Source: Ohtaekwangia sp036568665 | GTDB taxonomy: Bacteria > Bacteroidota > Bacteroidia > Cytophagales > Cyclobacteriaceae | Assembly: GCF_036568665.1 (NCBI RefSeq) | Contig: NZ_DATCSD010000348.1 | Location: 7,764 to 71,763 of the forward strand | Reading direction: 5' to 3' | Length of the DNA stretch: 64,000 nucleotides | Shown: positions 62,199 through 64,000 of the stretch, piece by piece | Numbering within the stretch: the stretch's first letter is position 1 | Layout: the number at the start of each line of letters is the position of its first letter | The notes under the pieces: generated by a model | Databases searched by the model: none | What the model saw: only the letters and a program-made list of their open reading frames with translations | What the model was told of the DNA's origin: nothing | Program-made: the position numbers and the translations under genes

Positions 62199-62332
62199 GT
62201 CAAGTATCATATATAGTATATCCACCGGCGCGTTTACGATGTGTCAATTCATCGCATAAATAGACGTCTGGACGCGCGCTGCTATAGTTGTTTATTGGCT
62301 TTGGTGTTACCGGTTTTCATGTTTACCATTGA

Positions 62333-64000
62333 CTATTTATTGGTTGGATCGTTCCCCCGATAGCGAAGGAATTTGAATGATGCGCTGTTGGCACCTTCCT
62401 GTCCCGAGGAGGTTGCATACAATCCGAAGACGCAGCCGAGAAATCCGCCAGCCACCTGTGTACTTAAGAATTTCGCGTCCACCTTCTCTTGCAGGGGACG
62501 CCATTTTCCCTCTGAGTTTGCATAGTGAAAATTGTAATATAGACCATCAGCGTCAATGCGAAGAAACACGCTTTTGGAACTCTCTTCGAGGGGAACTTGT
62601 ACCAGCAGGCTCATCACATCGTTCTCCGGGTTACTTTGAAACAGTTGCAATACTGACTTGCCTTTGTCTGTCGACTTGCACAGATAATAGAAATGCTTCT
62701 CATCTTGAAATATCACCATACCTGCTTTCTCATTTTCAGCTTTCGCTGTGAAGCTGAGGGAGGTTTCTGCTGAGCAGTGCAAATGCTGCTGACGTTTACC
62801 AATGAAAGAAGGGTTTCCTGTTTCCATGCAGGTCTCTGGCTTGAGCTTCAAGCTGAGACCTTCCGCTTTGCTGAGTGCGAATGAACTGCTATCCACCGTT
62901 CTGAGAAATAGCAGTGCAGGATCCAGTTTTTCTTCAAAGCTGATGGTGTAATCGAAGTTGCCGCTCTGAGGTCTTGCGTCCCTTTGTAACGCCTCTTTAA
63001 AGTGAGCTGTATAGTGATACTGAATTTCATCCGATCCCAGATCAGCCACGGGCCAACCGTCTTTCCATGTCACGGGTGCGATAAAGGTTTCACGTCCTGT
63101 GTTGTAGTAGTTATTCTCATAAGGGCGAACAGCAAGAAATATAGCGTACGTTTTTCCATCCGGCCCTTCCACAAGCTGCGCGTGGCCTGCAGAAGTGATG
63201 GGATCTTTTCGATCTGAGGGCAAATCCCTTTGCGTTAGTATCGGGTTCTTGTCGTAGGGCACAAAGGGGCCCCATACCGATTTACTTCGCAGGACAACTT
63301 CAGAGTGGTTCACCGAGGTACCTCCTTCTGCAGCATAGAGGTAATACCAATCGTCGCGCTTGAGCAAATGCGGCCCTTCGATCCACACCGGTTTTTTGCT
63401 AATATCTACTCCACCATTGACCAGTGTCTTCTCTTTGCCGATCACGGTAAGATTTATCGCATCGAATTCATACATCCGTATAGTGCGATGCCCAGAGTAT
63501 AATGGCTTATTATCCGGAGCATCGCTGTTATATAGTATATAGGCTTTATCGTTGTCGAAGAACAAAGAAGGGTCAATGCCGCGCACTTGTGGCAACCACA
63601 CCGGATCGCTCCACGGACCTCCGGGATTTTTTGCGGTCACTACAAAATTTCCGCCCTTGTCGATGAGCGTACAAGTCACGTAGTAGGTTCCGTTATGATA
63701 GTCAATAGCTGGTGCGAATAAACCACGCGTCATGCGATGTCCCATGAAGTTCATTTGTGATGGCCTGTTGATCACGTTTCCTATTTGTTTCCAGTGCTTC
63801 AAGTCTTTACTATGAAAAACCGGTATGCCTGGAAAATAGGCAAAAGTGGAATTGATGAGATAGTAATCCGAATTTACCTTAAGCACACTTGGATCCGGAT
63901 AGAACCCCGAAAGGATCGGGTTGGTAAATGTGATAGTTTGTGTCCTTGCCGATGTGCCGGTATAGAGGAAAATGATAATGAGTGTGATTTTAATAAGTGT
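62333..64000 (-). CDS. GH43-family glycoside hydrolase, partial at right edge
   Basis: The frame stays open to the window edge, giving at least 555 residues. The N-terminal part shows a signal-like segment (TLIKITLIIIFLYTGTSART) and then NPILSGFYPDPSV, the hallmark start of GH43 with its catalytic Asp. PQVRGIDPSLFFD and KPVWIEGPHLLKRDDWYYLY supply the second Asp and the acid Glu. The C-terminal 200 residues form the beta-sandwich typical of beta-xylosidase-like GH43 (GFLGCVFGLYATS). It should release xylose or arabinose from plant glycans. Only the initiation codon is missing. It lies outside the putative island. Confidence 0.9.
   Translation of the reverse strand, partial: TLIKITLIIIFLYTGTSARTQTITFTNPILSGFYPDPSVLKVNSDYYLINSTFAYFPGIPVFHSKDLKHWKQIGNVINRPSQMNFMGHRMTRGLFAPAIDYHNGTYYVTCTLIDKGGNFVVTAKNPGGPWSDPVWLPQVRGIDPSLFFDNDKAYILYNSDAPDNKPLYSGHRTIRMYEFDAINLTVIGKEKTLVNGGVDISKKPVWIEGPHLLKRDDWYYLYAAEGGTSVNHSEVVLRSKSVWGPFVPYDKNPILTQRDLPSDRKDPITSAGHAQLVEGPDGKTYAIFLAVRPYENNYYNTGRETFIAPVTWKDGWPVADLGSDEIQYHYTAHFKEALQRDARPQSGNFDYTISFEEKLDPALLFLRTVDSSSFALSKAEGLSLKLKPETCMETGNPSFIGKRQQHLHCSAETSLSFTAKAENEKAGMVIFQDEKHFYYLCKSTDKGKSVLQLFQSNPENDVMSLLVQVPLEESSKSVFLRIDADGLYYNFHYANSEGKWRPLQEKVDAKFLSTQVAGGFLGCVFGLYATSSGQEGANSASFKFLRYRGNDPTNK

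Larger units (their letters stand above)
17211..62222. mobile_element. putative decayed integrative island (about 45 kb)
   Basis: Bounded by diverged direct repeats (17211-17389 and 62011-62222). An RteC-like pseudogene lies just inside the left repeat; a tyrosine recombinase and excisionase-like gene lie just inside the right repeat. Cargo includes a glucan utilisation locus, a TetR-controlled lipid/small-molecule cluster and an AbiE toxin-antitoxin pair. No relaxase, TraG/TraD-type ATPase or other conjugation gene was seen, so it would be a decayed or mobilisable element, or a composite of several insertions. The repeats are only about 70% alike, so the boundaries are tentative. Confidence 0.4.
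62011..62222 (+). repeat. right copy of the flanking direct repeat
   Basis: Matches 17211-17389 in order: CGCTCGAGACCTCTAA, AGCCT, a terminator-like hairpin, TAAACT, TATGTGA/GATGTGA, TAGGAAATAA, TCAATTT, and the exact 15-mer CATATATAGTATATC. It contains an extra TA-rich palindrome (62175-62198) that is absent from the left copy. Confidence 0.6.

Noticed and set aside
17211..62222. Complete conjugative transposon
   Set aside because: No relaxase, coupling ATPase or Tra proteins are visible, and the RteC-like gene is broken; only a decayed or mobilisable element is supportable.
1..64000. tRNA or tmRNA gene as the integration target of the island
   Set aside because: I looked at both repeat regions for a cloverleaf 3' end and saw none; the conserved part looks like a terminator region instead.

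Overview
The window reads as a member of the Bacteroidota, most likely a Cytophagales-type environmental bacterium. The support is a SusC/SusD pair with secreted glycoside hydrolases, type IX secretion C-terminal sorting domains, a propeller/Y_Y_Y regulator, several AraC regulators, large FtsX/MacB-type permeases and a Bacteroidota-style tyrosine recombinase. No rRNA, tRNA or CRISPR array was seen.

Layout. Positions 1-17.2 kb look like a patchwork. There is a fragment of biotin synthase joined to an unrelated truncated gene, an FtsX-type permease, two short-chain dehydrogenases, two near-paralogous AraC regulators flanking a membrane-bound class III cyclase, a metallo-beta-lactamase-fold hydrolase, an AraC regulator, a small gene graveyard (14.1-15.7 kb), and a tandem pair of unrecognised paralogous proteins. 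From 17.2 kb onward the sequence becomes visibly rich in TATA-type runs. At 17211-17389 and 62011-62222 there are two diverged direct repeats. A decayed RteC-like gene lies just inside the left copy. A tyrosine recombinase with a small excisionase-like gene lies just inside the right copy. I therefore propose that about 45 kb is an old integrated element or composite island. No conjugation genes were seen, so it is not an intact conjugative element.

Inside the island: (i) 18-30 kb holds a uracil-DNA-glycosylase-like gene, an FtsX permease and a small-molecule/lipid cluster (PNPOx-like protein, alpha/beta hydrolase, chlorite-dismutase-like protein, nitrilase, FabF, PaaI thioesterase, AhpD-like and YHS proteins). 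It is controlled by two TetR repressors whose promoters share one operator motif, GACYGTTTRGTC. (ii) 30.8-50.6 kb is a beta-1,3-glucan polysaccharide utilisation locus on the minus strand: GH16, SusC, SusD, GH2, a multidomain PQQ-type sugar dehydrogenase with CBM6 and F5/8C domains, and GH81. It is transcribed divergently from a membrane-spanning propeller/Y_Y_Y/LuxR-type regulator. Intrinsic-terminator-like hairpins sit between most cistrons but not between susC and susD. (iii) 50.6-57 kb carries a spondin-type lipoprotein pseudogene, a peroxiredoxin-like protein, an AraC regulator, a frameshifted CHASE3-GAF sensor and small membrane proteins. (iv) 57.7-59.3 kb is an AbiEi/AbiEii toxin-antitoxin pair with a 29-bp direct repeat in its promoter, flanked by an intact and a decayed copy of the excisionase-like gene. 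The window ends in a GH43 gene cut by the right edge.

The most interesting signals are the hydrolytic-plus-oxidative glucan locus with its serial terminators, the shared domain cassette repeated in GH16 and GH81, the shared TetR operator, the element boundaries, and the abrupt change in TATA density near 17.3 kb. All functional statements come from reading motifs by eye; no database search was possible.
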